Shown here: positions 1 to 9,133 of the stretch, in pieces
Position numbering within the stretch: position 1 is the first letter of the stretch
How the letters are laid out: each line of letters opens with the position of its first letter
DNA from: Rickettsiales bacterium
GTDB taxonomy: Bacteria > Pseudomonadota > Alphaproteobacteria > Rickettsiales > UBA1997
Reading direction: 5' to 3'
Length of the DNA: 49,571 nt
Assembly: GCA_020054695.1 (NCBI GenBank)
Contig: JAHXBT010000038.1
Location: 18,343-67,913, forward strand
Position numbers and translations under genes: made by a program
The notes under the pieces: model-generated
Database searches by the model: none
Told to the model about the DNA's origin: nothing
Seen by the model: only the letters and a program-made list of their open reading frames with translations

Positions 1-323
1 AGATTGCTACTTTTGGTAAAATATATTTATCATCAATTTTATATCTATCTGAGGATAAGTGGTCTATATGGGTCAATGGTAATAAACTATCATCAACTAA
101 TAATATTAAAAGCAATGATATTTATGTTGAATCAGTTGCTCCTTATGAAGTTAATTTAATTTGGTCACTTAGCCCCATTAAGTGGAGAATTATTTCTGAA
201 TTGCCAGTCAACGCAAAAGTACCTGCTGTAAATGATTTTGGTCAAGTAGAATTTAATATCAAATTAAAATCAAACCAAACTTATATCCTAAAACATGATA
301 GGGTAGTTAATGGTAAAATTTAG
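1..323 (+). CDS. 3' end of an unrecognised protein, possibly pilus/secretion accessory
   Basis: An open frame runs from base 3 to a TAG at 321-323, giving about 106 residues of a gene that begins before the window. It is not in the ORF track because its start is missing. The visible part opens with a hydrophobic stretch (LSSILYLS), continues with a W-x-I-W-V-N-G-N segment, and ends with a K-L-K-S-N-Q-T-Y block close to the stop. This arrangement loosely recalls small accessory proteins of type II secretion or type IV pilus loci, but I cannot assign a family. Codon use resembles the neighbouring genes. It ends 45 bases before icd on the same strand. Confidence 0.55.
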   Translation, partial: IATFGKIYLSSILYLSEDKWSIWVNGNKLSSTNNIKSNDIYVESVAPYEVNLIWSLSPIKWRIISELPVNAKVPAVNDFGQVEFNIKLKSNQTYILKHDRVVNGKI

Positions 324-368
324 AATATATATTATTTAGTGTTAGTTAATGATTTTTAATAGTTAAAA

Positions 369-1868
369 ATGACAGATAAAAATAGAGCAATAACTATTGC
401 CTATGGTGATGGAATTGGGCCAGAATTAATGGATTCAGCAATTAAAATTCTACAAGCTAGTGGTGCTAAATTACATTTTAATGTAATTGAAGTTGGTGAA
501 GGAATTTACAAAAAAGGTTTTAATTCTGGACTCATGCCTTCTGCTTGGGAAGAGTTAAGGAACACTAAAATAATGCTAAAAGCTCCAATTACTACCCCCC
601 AAGGTGGTGGTTATAAAAGTCTTAATGTTACTTTGCGTAAAAAATTAGGTCTTTATGCTAATGTTCGCCCCGTTACTTCACTTTATCCTTATATTAATAG
701 TAAGCATCACAGTATGGATGTAGCTATTATTCGTGAAAATGAAGAAGATCTTTATATGGGTGTTGAACATAAGCAAACTGCTAATTCTCAGCAATGTTTA
801 AAATTAATTACAAATACTGGTAGTGAAAAAATTATTCGATATGCTTTTGAGTATGCTATTAAAAATAATCGTAAAAAAGTAACCTGTTTTTCTAAAGATA
901 ATATTATGAAAATTACCGACGGCGCTTTTCATAAAATTTTTGATGAGGTTGCTCAAGAATACCCCAATATTGAATCTGATCATTACATTATTTGTACTGG
1001 TTCTGCTCGTCTTGCTGCTAGGCCTGAAATTTTTGATGTTATTGTAACATCTAATCTTTATGGCGATATTATTTCCGACATTGCTGCTGAAATTGCTGGC
1101 TCTGTTGGTATTGCCGGATCTGCTAATATTGGTGATGAATATGCTATGTTTGAGGCAATTCATGGTTCTGCACCATCAAGAGCAGGTCAAGATAAGGCTA
1201 ATCCAACTGGTTTTATTCAGGCCGCTATCATGATGCTTGTTCATATTGGCCAAATTGAACAAGCAAATAAAATCCGTAACGCCCTATTTAAAACTATAGA
1301 AGACGGTATTCATACCTATGATATTTATAATAAAAAAACTAGTAGTAAAAAGGTGGGTACAAAAGAATTTACTAATTCTATTATTGATCGTTTAGGCCAA
1401 GAGCCAGCAAAACTTCCAATTTCTAATTTTAAAGAAATTGATGAAAATTCTACTAAAAGGACAAATATTTATCGAGAAGAGGTTGCCAAAGATAAAGAAT
1501 TGATTGGTTTTGATTTATTTATTGATTGGCAGGATGAATTTGAAGATTTAATTTCATTTATTAATATCATAGAAAGCGAGAAACTAGAAATTAAAATTAT
1601 AACAGCTAAAGGTTTAATTATGTGGCCAATAATTGACAAGCAAGATCAAAATATTTATCCTAAGGGTCAAACAATTTTAAGATTTATTGGAAAAGGAATT
1701 GTCGGTAAAACAAGTAACCAAATTATTAATACCAAAAAAACTATTGAGCATGATGATATTATTAATATGCTACAAGTTTTTTCTGACAAAAAGGTTGATT
1801 TTATTAAATATGAAGGTCTTTACACTTTTGGTGGTAAGGCTGGATATAGTTCTGCACAAGGAGAGTGA
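369..1868 (+). CDS. icd: Isocitrate dehydrogenase, long C-terminally extended type
   Basis: Oxidatively decarboxylates isocitrate to 2-oxoglutarate in the TCA cycle (cytoplasm). The isocitrate/isopropylmalate dehydrogenase fold spans about residues 5-335. GDGIGPE lies near residue 14, the substrate loop SLNVTLRKKLGLYANVRP near 84-101, NLYGDIISD near 228 and HGSAP near 265. About 160 extra C-terminal residues, ending in a GKAGYSSAQG tail, match the roughly 480-500 aa enzymes of Rickettsia and Thermus rather than the shorter E. coli form. The residues after HGSAP are Ser-Arg, neither the Lys-Tyr typical of NADP enzymes nor the Asp-Ile typical of NAD enzymes, so coenzyme preference is open. The stop overlaps the GTG start of the mscS gene. 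Confidence 0.93.
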   Translation: MTDKNRAITIAYGDGIGPELMDSAIKILQASGAKLHFNVIEVGEGIYKKGFNSGLMPSAWEELRNTKIMLKAPITTPQGGGYKSLNVTLRKKLGLYANVRPVTSLYPYINSKHHSMDVAIIRENEEDLYMGVEHKQTANSQQCLKLITNTGSEKIIRYAFEYAIKNNRKKVTCFSKDNIMKITDGAFHKIFDEVAQEYPNIESDHYIICTGSARLAARPEIFDVIVTSNLYGDIISDIAAEIAGSVGIAGSANIGDEYAMFEAIHGSAPSRAGQDKANPTGFIQAAIMMLVHIGQIEQANKIRNALFKTIEDGIHTYDIYNKKTSSKKVGTKEFTNSIIDRLGQEPAKLPISNFKEIDENSTKRTNIYREEVAKDKELIGFDLFIDWQDEFEDLISFINIIESEKLEIKIITAKGLIMWPIIDKQDQNIYPKGQTILRFIGKGIVGKTSNQIINTKKTIEHDDIINMLQVFSDKKVDFIKYEGLYTFGGKAGYSSAQGE

Positions 1869-3196
1869 AAACGGAAAAATTTGATTTATTTATAACGCAA
1901 GCTGAGTTGGCATTAACTGATTCTGATTTTTATTTACAATCACTTTCAGTAATAGTCTCAATTTTTGTTGCTATCTTATTTTATAAAATAGTTAAATATT
2001 TTTTTCGTGCTAAATGGAAAGAGGTTGCTGAAAAGAGAAGTAGTTTTTTTAAAAATCAGATTTCTTTTGAGGATAATATTGAAAAATTATTAATTAAATA
2101 TTTCGCTCCTTTATTCTTACCTACAACTATACTGATTTTCTTATTTTTAGGAATGGTATTTTCTTCCATATTCTCTAATGACTCAGATATTGACTTATCA
2201 AATAGATTATTAATTTTTCACGCCTCTATTCAGCTAGTAACCTTATTTTTATTTTTAAGATTCATTAGAATTATCTCATCCAGTACTTTTATTGCCAATA
2301 TTTTTGGTATATTTTTAGTGCCAATTGTTATACTTAATTTTGTTGGCTTACTGGATTCAGCAGTATCTTACCTAGATCAATTTGCTTTGAATATTGGTCA
2401 GGTTAGAATATCAATATACAATATTTTGCATGCCATAATTACTTTAGTTGCTGCTTTTTGGTTTTCTCGCTTGATTTCAAAAAATATTAAGACATTTATT
2501 AATAAAAATAGAATTATTAGGTCGACTACTAAGGGAATTTTAACCAAAATTGTCGATATCTTAATATATTTAGTTATTTTTGTCGTATTGATGAAGGTTT
2601 TTGGCTTCAATATGACTACTTTTGCAGTTTTTTCAGGTGCTATTGGTGTTGGCCTTGGTTTTGGTTTGCAAAAAATTGTTGCTAATTTTATTGGTGGTAT
2701 AATTCTTCTTTTTGAAAAATCAGTTGAAATAGGCAATGTTATTGAGTTGGAAGATGGGGCTATTTATGGTAAAGTATCTTATTTTGGTGGCAGATATACT
2801 TTGATTGAAACTATGGATGGTAAGGAAATTATGGTACCTAATGAAGATCTTATCACAAAAAAAGTAGTAAATTTAACTTACAGTAATAATAAGGCTAGGA
2901 TTGAAATTGATATTAACGTCGATTTTTCTACTGATTTAGAGAAGGTTCAGAATTTAATTCTTAATATTGCCAAAGATCATGCAAAATGTTTAAGATTTCC
3001 TGAAGCAAAATGTCATATTTACAAATTTGATGATTATGCTATAAGACTCCGGTTATTTTTCTGGATAAGTGACGTTTCTGATGGTGTTTATGAGCCTAGA
3101 AGCGAGGTCATGATAAAAATATGGAATATGTTAAAGGAAAATAACATTAAAATCCCTTATCCAAAAAGGGATATTTCTGGTGGCCTTAATTTTTAA
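1865..3196 (+). CDS. MscS-family mechanosensitive ion channel
   Basis: Inner-membrane channel predicted to release small solutes when membrane tension rises. Several hydrophobic helices occupy about residues 25-250. They are followed by the glycine-rich pore-lining helix typical of MscS (GAIGVGLGFGLQKIVANFIGG, near 258) and then a soluble beta domain with an IMVPNEDL motif and the C-terminal alpha/beta domain. The tracked start is GTG at 1865, overlapping the icd stop by 4 bases. An AAGGAG lies almost directly against that GTG, which is closer than normal, so the in-frame TTG at 1907 is an alternative. Translational coupling to icd is likely. Subfamily and gating partners cannot be told from the sequence. 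Confidence 0.88.
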   Translation: MKTEKFDLFITQAELALTDSDFYLQSLSVIVSIFVAILFYKIVKYFFRAKWKEVAEKRSSFFKNQISFEDNIEKLLIKYFAPLFLPTTILIFLFLGMVFSSIFSNDSDIDLSNRLLIFHASIQLVTLFLFLRFIRIISSSTFIANIFGIFLVPIVILNFVGLLDSAVSYLDQFALNIGQVRISIYNILHAIITLVAAFWFSRLISKNIKTFINKNRIIRSTTKGILTKIVDILIYLVIFVVLMKVFGFNMTTFAVFSGAIGVGLGFGLQKIVANFIGGIILLFEKSVEIGNVIELEDGAIYGKVSYFGGRYTLIETMDGKEIMVPNEDLITKKVVNLTYSNNKARIEIDINVDFSTDLEKVQNLILNIAKDHAKCLRFPEAKCHIYKFDDYAIRLRLFFWISDVSDGVYEPRSEVMIKIWNMLKENNIKIPYPKRDISGGLNF

Positions 3197-3298
3197 ATTA
3201 TAATTATTGTTAATTTCTGTTATTTCCTAAGAAAGATCCTATTTTTAAGTTGAAAAATTGATAATTTCATCTAAAATCTAACTATATATATCTTAATA

Positions 3299-4240
3299 AT
3301 GGAATTGATGGAAAATTATAAATTACAAGATGTCTTGGGGTTCTTTGGTTTACCTTTTAATGATCTTATCTTTAAAGCTGCTCAAATTCATAGGGAAAAT
3401 CATAACCCAAATCAAGTTCAAGTTAGTAGTCTTTTGAGTATTAAAACTGGTTCTTGCCCTGAAGATTGTAAATATTGTCCACAATCAGCTCACCACAATA
3501 GTGGTCTTAAGAAGGAGCCCTTTATGGAGATAGGTGAGGTAATAAAACATGCTAAAAAGGCAAAGGAGAGTGGTGCTAGTCGTTTTTGTATGGGTGCGGC
3601 TTGGAGAAATCTTAATAATCGTGATCTTGATAAAGTTTGCAACATGATCAAGGAGGTTAATAAATTAGGTTTAGAAAGTTGCGTTACGCTTGGTATGATA
3701 AGCTCTACTCAGGCTGACAAGTTAAAGGATGCTGGATTAGATTATTATAATCACAATATTGATTCATCGGAAGAATTTTATAAATCAATTATCACAACTC
3801 GCAAATTTGAAGATCGTTTAAATACTCTAAAAAACATTGAAGATGCTAAGATAAATATTTGTTCTGGTGGTATTGTTGGTATGGGTGAATCTAGGGAAGA
3901 TAGGGCAAAAATGTTAATGACTTTATCATCTCTTCCTAATCAACCAAAATCAGTTCCAATTAATATGTTAGTTAAAACTAATAATAGCCCATTAGGTGAG
4001 ATAGAAGATATTGACCATTTTGAATTTATACGCACCATCGCAGTAGCTAGAATTTTGATGCCAATCTCATCTGTTAGATTATCTGCTGGCAGAAGTGATA
4101 TGAATGAACAGATGCAATCATTATGTTTTCTAGCGGGTGCAAATTCTATTTTTTATGGTGAAAAATTATTGACAACTGAGAATCCAGAAATGCAAGAGGA
4201 TAAGGAGTTGTTTAAAAGATTAGGAATCCAAGCAATATAA
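3299..4240 (+). CDS. bioB: Biotin synthase
   Basis: Radical SAM enzyme that inserts sulfur into dethiobiotin, the last step of biotin synthesis. The 4Fe-4S/SAM cysteines are in [14 protein letters not shown] near residue 53, and the TIM-barrel continues through the YYNHNIDSS and [11 protein letters not shown] blocks, all standard for BioB. Length (313 aa) is normal. Two ATGs, at 3299 and 3308, are both usable. No bioF, bioA, bioD, bioC or bioH occurs in the window, so dethiobiotin must be made elsewhere in the genome or imported. The gene lies 48 bases upstream of a biotin-dependent carboxylase subunit, a sensible neighbour for the cofactor. Confidence 0.95.
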   Translation: MELMENYKLQDVLGFFGLPFNDLIFKAAQIHRENHNPNQVQVSSLLSIKTGSCPEDCKYCPQSAHHNSGLKKEPFMEIGEVIKHAKKAKESGASRFCMGAAWRNLNNRDLDKVCNMIKEVNKLGLESCVTLGMISSTQADKLKDAGLDYYNHNIDSSEEFYKSIITTRKFEDRLNTLKNIEDAKINICSGGIVGMGESREDRAKMLMTLSSLPNQPKSVPINMLVKTNNSPLGEIEDIDHFEFIRTIAVARILMPISSVRLSAGRSDMNEQMQSLCFLAGANSIFYGEKLLTTENPEMQEDKELFKRLGIQAI

Positions 4241-4288
4241 CCTATTTTCAAGTGAAAATATTATAAATATATAAATTAATAAAAAATT

Positions 4289-5824
4289 ATGTCATCTCCA
4301 ATTATTAAAAAATTAGTTCAAAAAAGAGAAGAAGCAAGAATGGGTGGCGGTCAAAAAAGAATTGATGTACAACATTCTAAAGGAAAATTAACAGCAAGAG
4401 AAAGAATTGAAGTTTTGCTGGATCCTGGTTCTTTTGAAGAATATGGCCTTTATGTTGAGCATCGTTGTTCTGATTTTGCAATGGAGGATAAGAAGCACGC
4501 AGGTGACGGCGTAGTTACCGGTCAAGGTACTATTAACGGTAGGTTGGTATTTGTTTATAGTCAGGATTTTACAGTAATGGGTGGTTCTCTTGGTGAGGCT
4601 CATGCTAGAAAAATATGTCAAGTAATGGATAAGGCTGTAAAGGTTGGTGCCCCTATTATTGGTATTAATGATTCTGGAGGTGCTAGAATTCAAGAAGGTG
4701 TTGATTCTCTTGCTGGTTATGGTGAGATTTTTCAAAGAAATGTTGATGCTAGTGGTGTTGTTCCACAGATTTCCCTAATTTTAGGTCCTTGCGCTGGTGG
4801 CGCTGTGTATTCTCCTGCTTTGACTGATTTTATTTTAATGACAGAGGGGTCGTCTTATATGTTTGTTACTGGCCCAGATGTGGTAAAAACTGTTACACAT
4901 GAAAATGTTACGTCTGAAGAATTGGGTGGTGCTAAGGTTCATGCTTCCAAAAGCGGCGTTGCTCATGCAACCTTTAAAAATGACATTGAAGCTTTGCTAC
5001 AGGCTAGAAGATTAATTAATTTTTTACCTAGCTCTAATAAAACTCCAGTTCCAGAAATTCCAACTGTTGATGTCCAAGATAGGGTTGATATTTCTTTAAA
5101 CACTTTGGTACCAGAAAATACAAATCAACCTTATAATATAAAAGAATTGGTTGAAAAAATTTTAGATGAGAGTGATTTTTATGAAATTCAGCCAGATTAT
5201 GCTAATAACATTATTGTTGGTTTTGGTCGTTTAGAGGGTTCTACTGTTGGTATTGTTGCTAATCAACCAATGAATTTGGCAGGTTGTTTAAATATTGAGG
5301 CTTCTGCTAAAGCTGCTAGATTTATTAGATTTTGTGATGCTTTTAATATACCTATTCTAACTTTTGTTGATGTGCCAGGATTTTTACCTGGAACTGATCA
5401 AGAGCATAACGGTATTATAAAACATGGTGCAAAATTACTTTATGCTTATGCTGAAGCTACTGTGCCAAAAATTACTGTAATTACTAGAAAATCTTATGGT
5501 GGTGCATATATTGTGATGAATTCTAAACATTTAAAAGGTGATGTTAATTACGCTTGGGCCAATGCTGAAATTGCTGTTATGGGTCCAGAAGGTGCCGTTG
5601 AGATTGTTTTTAGAAAAGAAGCTCAAGATCCAGATCTAAAGAGTCAGAAGATTGAGGAGTATCGTGAGAAGTTTGCCTCTCCTTTTGTTGCTGCCTCTAG
5701 GGGCTTTATCGATGAAGTTATTAGACCTCAAAATACGAGAAAAAGAATATGTAAATCATTACAAATTCTTAAAAATAAAAAGGAAAACAAACCTTGGAAA
5801 AAACATGATAATTTACCTTTATAA
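4289..5824 (+). CDS. pccB: Propionyl-CoA carboxylase beta chain (carboxyltransferase)
   Basis: Carboxyltransferase subunit that moves CO2 from carboxybiotin to propionyl-CoA to give methylmalonyl-CoA. The 511 aa length and crotonase-like double fold are typical: [12 protein letters not shown] and the oxyanion segments [12 protein letters not shown] and [13 protein letters not shown] in the N-half, then [29 protein letters not shown] and [17 protein letters not shown] in the C-half. The biotin-carrying alpha subunit (PccA) is not in the window. A related acyl-CoA substrate cannot be excluded, but the sequence looks like canonical alphaproteobacterial PccB. It may share a transcript with bioB upstream. 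Confidence 0.93.
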   Translation: MSSPIIKKLVQKREEARMGGGQKRIDVQHSKGKLTARERIEVLLDPGSFEEYGLYVEHRCSDFAMEDKKHAGDGVVTGQGTINGRLVFVYSQDFTVMGGSLGEAHARKICQVMDKAVKVGAPIIGINDSGGARIQEGVDSLAGYGEIFQRNVDASGVVPQISLILGPCAGGAVYSPALTDFILMTEGSSYMFVTGPDVVKTVTHENVTSEELGGAKVHASKSGVAHATFKNDIEALLQARRLINFLPSSNKTPVPEIPTVDVQDRVDISLNTLVPENTNQPYNIKELVEKILDESDFYEIQPDYANNIIVGFGRLEGSTVGIVANQPMNLAGCLNIEASAKAARFIRFCDAFNIPILTFVDVPGFLPGTDQEHNGIIKHGAKLLYAYAEATVPKITVITRKSYGGAYIVMNSKHLKGDVNYAWANAEIAVMGPEGAVEIVFRKEAQDPDLKSQKIEEYREKFASPFVAASRGFIDEVIRPQNTRKRICKSLQILKNKKENKPWKKHDNLPL

Positions 5825-5860
5825 AACCTTTTTCATTAGTAAATTTCTTACTGTAATGAA

Positions 5861-6805
5861 ATGACAAATTTAACTTTTGATCACGTAAAAATTGCCCATA
5901 AAAGAATTAAGGATCATGTAATCAAAACCCCTGTAATTAGCAATAAATCTTTAAACAAGGAAATTGGTGCTAACATATTCTTTAAATTAGAAAATCTACA
6001 AAAAACAGGTTCTTTTAAAATTAGAGGCGCTACAAATAATTTGCTCAGTTTTTATCAGAAAAATGGTAAATTTCCTGATAAAATTACTACCGTTAGTTCT
6101 GGCAATCATGCAATTGCTGTTGCTTACCTTTGTCAAAAATTTGATATCAAGGAATCTATTATTTTTATTGATAAGGAAGCTGCTAAAATTAAAATTGATG
6201 AAAGTAGAAAATATCAGTCACAAATTATAGTAACAGAAAGTAAAATGGAATCTATTAATTTAATTGATCAAAAAATTAATGAAGGATATTATATGTGTAA
6301 TTCCTACGGTGATGAGGATGTTATTTTGGGTCAAGCAACTGCTACTTTTGAGGCTATGAACCAAATTGATCAGCAAATTGATGCTGTTTTTGCGCCTTGC
6401 GGCGGCGGTGGATTAGCTTCTGGTGCTTATATTGTCGCTAGTGGTTTTGATTACAATCCTAAAGTTTTTGCTGTTGAGCCTGAAAATGCAAATGATGCAC
6501 AATTGTCAGTTAAAAATAATGAGATTTACAAATTTCATACAACTCCCAAAACTATAGCTGATGGGGCTAGAACGTTATGGATTTCAGAGAAGACATTTCC
6601 TTACATAAAAAAATTAGATAATATTTATACTGCAAATGATGAAGAGATTATTTTTTGGTGGAAAAAATTAACAAAATTACTTGATATGAAAATAGAACCA
6701 ACAGCAATTCTAGCTTTAGTTGGTGCTAAAAAATTTATTGACCAAGGTGCTAAAAATAAAAATATTTTGATTATTCTATCTGGCGGTAACGTTAATCCAT
6801 TTTAA
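5861..6805 (+). CDS. PLP-dependent threonine/serine dehydratase (short, no ACT domain)
   Basis: Fold-type II PLP enzyme expected to deaminate threonine or serine to the 2-oxo acid, or to racemise serine. The Schiff-base lysine is in SFKIRGA (K53), the asparagine loop is SSGNHA, and the PLP-phosphate glycine loop is CGGGGLASG near residue 180. At 314 aa it ends after the catalytic domain, so it lacks the ACT-like regulatory region of biosynthetic IlvA and resembles catabolic threonine dehydratase or serine racemase. It starts 36 bases after pccB on the same strand. Threonine-derived 2-oxobutyrate can become propionyl-CoA, the PccB substrate, so the adjacency is metabolically plausible; that link is inference. 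Confidence 0.85.
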   Translation: MTNLTFDHVKIAHKRIKDHVIKTPVISNKSLNKEIGANIFFKLENLQKTGSFKIRGATNNLLSFYQKNGKFPDKITTVSSGNHAIAVAYLCQKFDIKESIIFIDKEAAKIKIDESRKYQSQIIVTESKMESINLIDQKINEGYYMCNSYGDEDVILGQATATFEAMNQIDQQIDAVFAPCGGGGLASGAYIVASGFDYNPKVFAVEPENANDAQLSVKNNEIYKFHTTPKTIADGARTLWISEKTFPYIKKLDNIYTANDEEIIFWWKKLTKLLDMKIEPTAILALVGAKKFIDQGAKNKNILIILSGGNVNPF

Positions 6806-6900
6806 TATATAAACTTCTTTCAACTGCATTATAATCAAACTTATTGACAGTTGGATAAATTGCTAATAATCTAGTGATATAAATAATTATTTGATAAGAA

Positions 6901-7692
6901 ATGGTACAATTTACACTTCCAAAAAATTCTAAAATAGATAAAAAAGCTGGTACAAAATTTACTTCAGATACAAAATCTGACAATATGAAGATGGTTCAAA
7001 TTTATCGTTATAATCCTGAGGATAAAAATAATCCATATATTGATGAATTTGAAGTTGATCTTAGCAAATGTGGACCAATGGTACTTGATGCTTTAATTAA
7101 AATTAAGTCTGAACAAGATAGTTCTCTTACTTTTAGAAGATCTTGTCGTGAAGGTATTTGTGGTTCTTGTTCTATGAATATTGATGGTACTAATACACTA
7201 GCTTGCACCAAGCCTATTTCTGATTGCAAGGATAGTATTAAAATCTTTCCTTTGCCTCACATGCCTGTTATCAAAGATTTAGTTCCTGATTTAACGCATT
7301 TTTATGCTCAATATAAGTCAGTACAACCTTGGTTACAAGCTGAAGAGCCTAAAGATAAATCACAAGAAAGATTACAATCTCCAGAAGAGCGCAAAAAATT
7401 AGATGGTCTTTATGAATGTATTATGTGTGCTTCTTGCTCTACTTCTTGTCCAAGTTACTGGTGGAATGGAGATGAATATTTAGGTCCCGCAACATTACTT
7501 CAATCTTATCGTTTTTTAGCTGATTCTCGTGATGAAGCAACTTCTAAAAGGTTAGAAAATCTTGAAGATCCATTTAAATTATATCGTTGCCATACAATTA
7601 TGAATTGTACTAATACTTGCCCTAAAGGTCTTAATCCTGCAAAAGCTATTGGTTCAATTAAGGAAATGATTGTAGAAAATAAAAATAGTTAA
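6901..7692 (+). CDS. sdhB: Succinate dehydrogenase iron-sulfur subunit
   Basis: Electron-transfer subunit of complex II, bound to the inner face of the cytoplasmic membrane. All three cluster motifs are present: CREGICGSC with a further Cys near 102 for [2Fe-2S] (from C82), [12 protein letters not shown] near 173 for [4Fe-4S], and [14 protein letters not shown] near 230 for [3Fe-4S]. The 263 aa length and short basic N-terminal extension (LPKNSKI) are usual in alphaproteobacteria. sdhC, sdhD and sdhA are not in the window, so the operon is split in this genome. It ends the forward block and faces a reverse-strand gene. Confidence 0.95.
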   Translation: MVQFTLPKNSKIDKKAGTKFTSDTKSDNMKMVQIYRYNPEDKNNPYIDEFEVDLSKCGPMVLDALIKIKSEQDSSLTFRRSCREGICGSCSMNIDGTNTLACTKPISDCKDSIKIFPLPHMPVIKDLVPDLTHFYAQYKSVQPWLQAEEPKDKSQERLQSPEERKKLDGLYECIMCASCSTSCPSYWWNGDEYLGPATLLQSYRFLADSRDEATSKRLENLEDPFKLYRCHTIMNCTNTCPKGLNPAKAIGSIKEMIVENKNS

Positions 7693-7763
7693 TTTAGCTA
7701 TCTAATCTACATTATGAAAATAATCAAACTAGATTCACACTATAGCTAACAATCACTTTATAG

Positions 7764-7783
7764 AGAAAATAAGGTAATTTTCT
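7764..7783. terminator. Small inverted repeat between convergent genes
   Basis: AGAAAAT and ATTTTCT form a perfect 7-bp stem with a 6-base loop in the gap between convergent sdhB and the SDR gene. It is all A/T apart from one G:C pair and has no long T tract, so a bidirectional terminator role is plausible but weak. Confidence 0.3.
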
Positions 7784-7830
7784 AATAATACTGTAAAATT
7801 AGAAATTAGTCGCACGCAATTTATAACTAT

Positions 7831-8577
7831 TTATTTAAATAATAATAATCTTAATTTATAGGGTAATTTTTGCAATAATTTTAAAATACATACAAATATC
7901 CAAGGAAAGGAAATTTCAAATTGTTTTTTTGGTAATTTTATGAGAATTATGTTTGCCGCCTTTTGGCTAGAAATTATCCAAGGCATTTTAAAATTATTTT
8001 TAGCAGTTAGGCGAGTTTCTACGAATCCTGGATTGATCAATTGCACTTTAGTTTGATATTTTTTTAATTCGTAAAAAAGACTTTCAGTTAAATGTGATAA
8101 TCCAGCTTTAGAAGCACCATAAGCAAGCGAGTTGGGCATGCCAAAATAGCTAGCAACGGAAGAAATTACTGCCAAATGTTTGATCCTTTCTTCTTTGAAA
8201 TCATTTAAAAAACTATCTAAAAAGCTAAGAAAGCTATTAAAATTAACATCTAAAATATTCTTAGCTTGCTTAAGATTAAAATTTTTTAAATTCATTGGTT
8301 GATAAATACCAGCACAAAAAATAATAATGTCAATTTGTGTCCATTTATCAAAAATCTGCTTTTGTAAATTTTTTAGATCAGTTTTTTTTGTAATATCGCA
8401 TTTTATAGATAGTTGATCGCCTTCTAATTTATGGCATAAATTATTTAATTTATCATTTGATCTGGCAGAAATTATTAGATTTGCTCCCAATTTGTCTAAT
8501 TTATAACATAAATTTTCTCCAATACCAAAACTTCCGCCAATAATTAAAATATTTTTATTTTGATAATAATTTTGCAT
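7831..8577 (-). CDS. Short-chain dehydrogenase/reductase in the lipid-modification cluster
   Basis: Classical SDR of 248 aa with a GGSFGIG nucleotide-binding loop (14-20), catalytic Ser139/140 and Tyr153-x3-Lys157 (YGASK); the usual NAG reads CAG. The C-terminus is hydrophobic and basic, ending LPYKLRLLLFK, and may sit at the membrane. It is the last gene of a reverse-strand set, 12 bases after the DUF3833 lipoprotein gene. SDRs of this kind recur beside CFA-like methyltransferase, DUF1365 and FAD-oxidoreductase genes in proteobacteria, so a lipid-linked redox step is the best guess. The substrate is unknown. Confidence 0.82.
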   Translation of the reverse strand: MQNYYQNKNILIIGGSFGIGENLCYKLDKLGANLIISARSNDKLNNLCHKLEGDQLSIKCDITKKTDLKNLQKQIFDKWTQIDIIIFCAGIYQPMNLKNFNLKQAKNILDVNFNSFLSFLDSFLNDFKEERIKHLAVISSVASYFGMPNSLAYGASKAGLSHLTESLFYELKKYQTKVQLINPGFVETRLTAKNNFKMPWIISSQKAANIILIKLPKKQFEISFPWIFVCILKLLQKLPYKLRLLLFK

Positions 8578-8589
8578 GATTTACTTATA

Positions 8590-9123
8590 CTAATCTATTT
8601 TCTGGAAAAATATTGTTAATCTTGCCCAAGTGATACCAAATTTTTTAATATCTGATTTGTTTACAAGAATTTTTTCATCAAGCAAATACATCCAATCATC
8701 TAATTTAACATTATATCTGGTTTTCTTCTGGTGGTCTATTTCAAGGTCTAAAATATATTCCATTTGCATGACATTACCATATTGCGACCCTTTAGCCTGA
8801 CCAATTACATCAGAAGCTGTAGCAGTAAAATGATGATTATCAGAGAATTTTATAGTCCAAATTCTTTCACTTTTTTCACCATCATCAAAGGTAAAATATT
8901 CTTCTAAAATACCTTCATTATCATCCCATTTACCCTCCATATCAACTACAAATCTTCTAGTAACCTTCCCAGATCTGTCTTCTAACATACCCCAAGCCTT
9001 AATTTTGCCATTAAGATATTGTCTAATATCTAATTTTGGATGATTATTTTCATAAGTTTTAGGAGTAATATTTGAGCAAGAAAATAAAGACATAATAATA
9101 ATAGATAAAATTGTTTTTTTCAT
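8590..9123 (-). CDS. DUF3833-type lipoprotein
   Basis: Predicted envelope lipoprotein of 177 aa with a lipobox-like MSLFSC ending a 16-residue signal. The mature part has LDIRQYLNGKIKAWGMLEDRSGKV, DDGEKSERIWTI and DDWMYLLD segments, which I recognise as the DUF3833 pattern, a lipocalin-like family of unknown biochemical role. The family commonly sits with CFA-like, DUF1365, chalcone-isomerase-like and SDR genes, as here. It lies 10 bases after the MFS gene and 12 before the SDR, so co-transcription is likely. Binding or handling of a modified lipid is inference. Confidence 0.85.
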   Translation of the reverse strand: MKKTILSIIIMSLFSCSNITPKTYENNHPKLDIRQYLNGKIKAWGMLEDRSGKVTRRFVVDMEGKWDDNEGILEEYFTFDDGEKSERIWTIKFSDNHHFTATASDVIGQAKGSQYGNVMQMEYILDLEIDHQKKTRYNVKLDDWMYLLDEKILVNKSDIKKFGITWARLTIFFQKID

Positions 9124-9133
9124 TTTGTAAAAA

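Noticed and set aside
804-1163. 119-aa minus-strand ORF
   Set aside because: Antisense to icd, which has uninterrupted family motifs across this region.
2398-2736. 112-aa minus-strand ORF
   Set aside because: Antisense shadow of the mscS-family gene; no family features.
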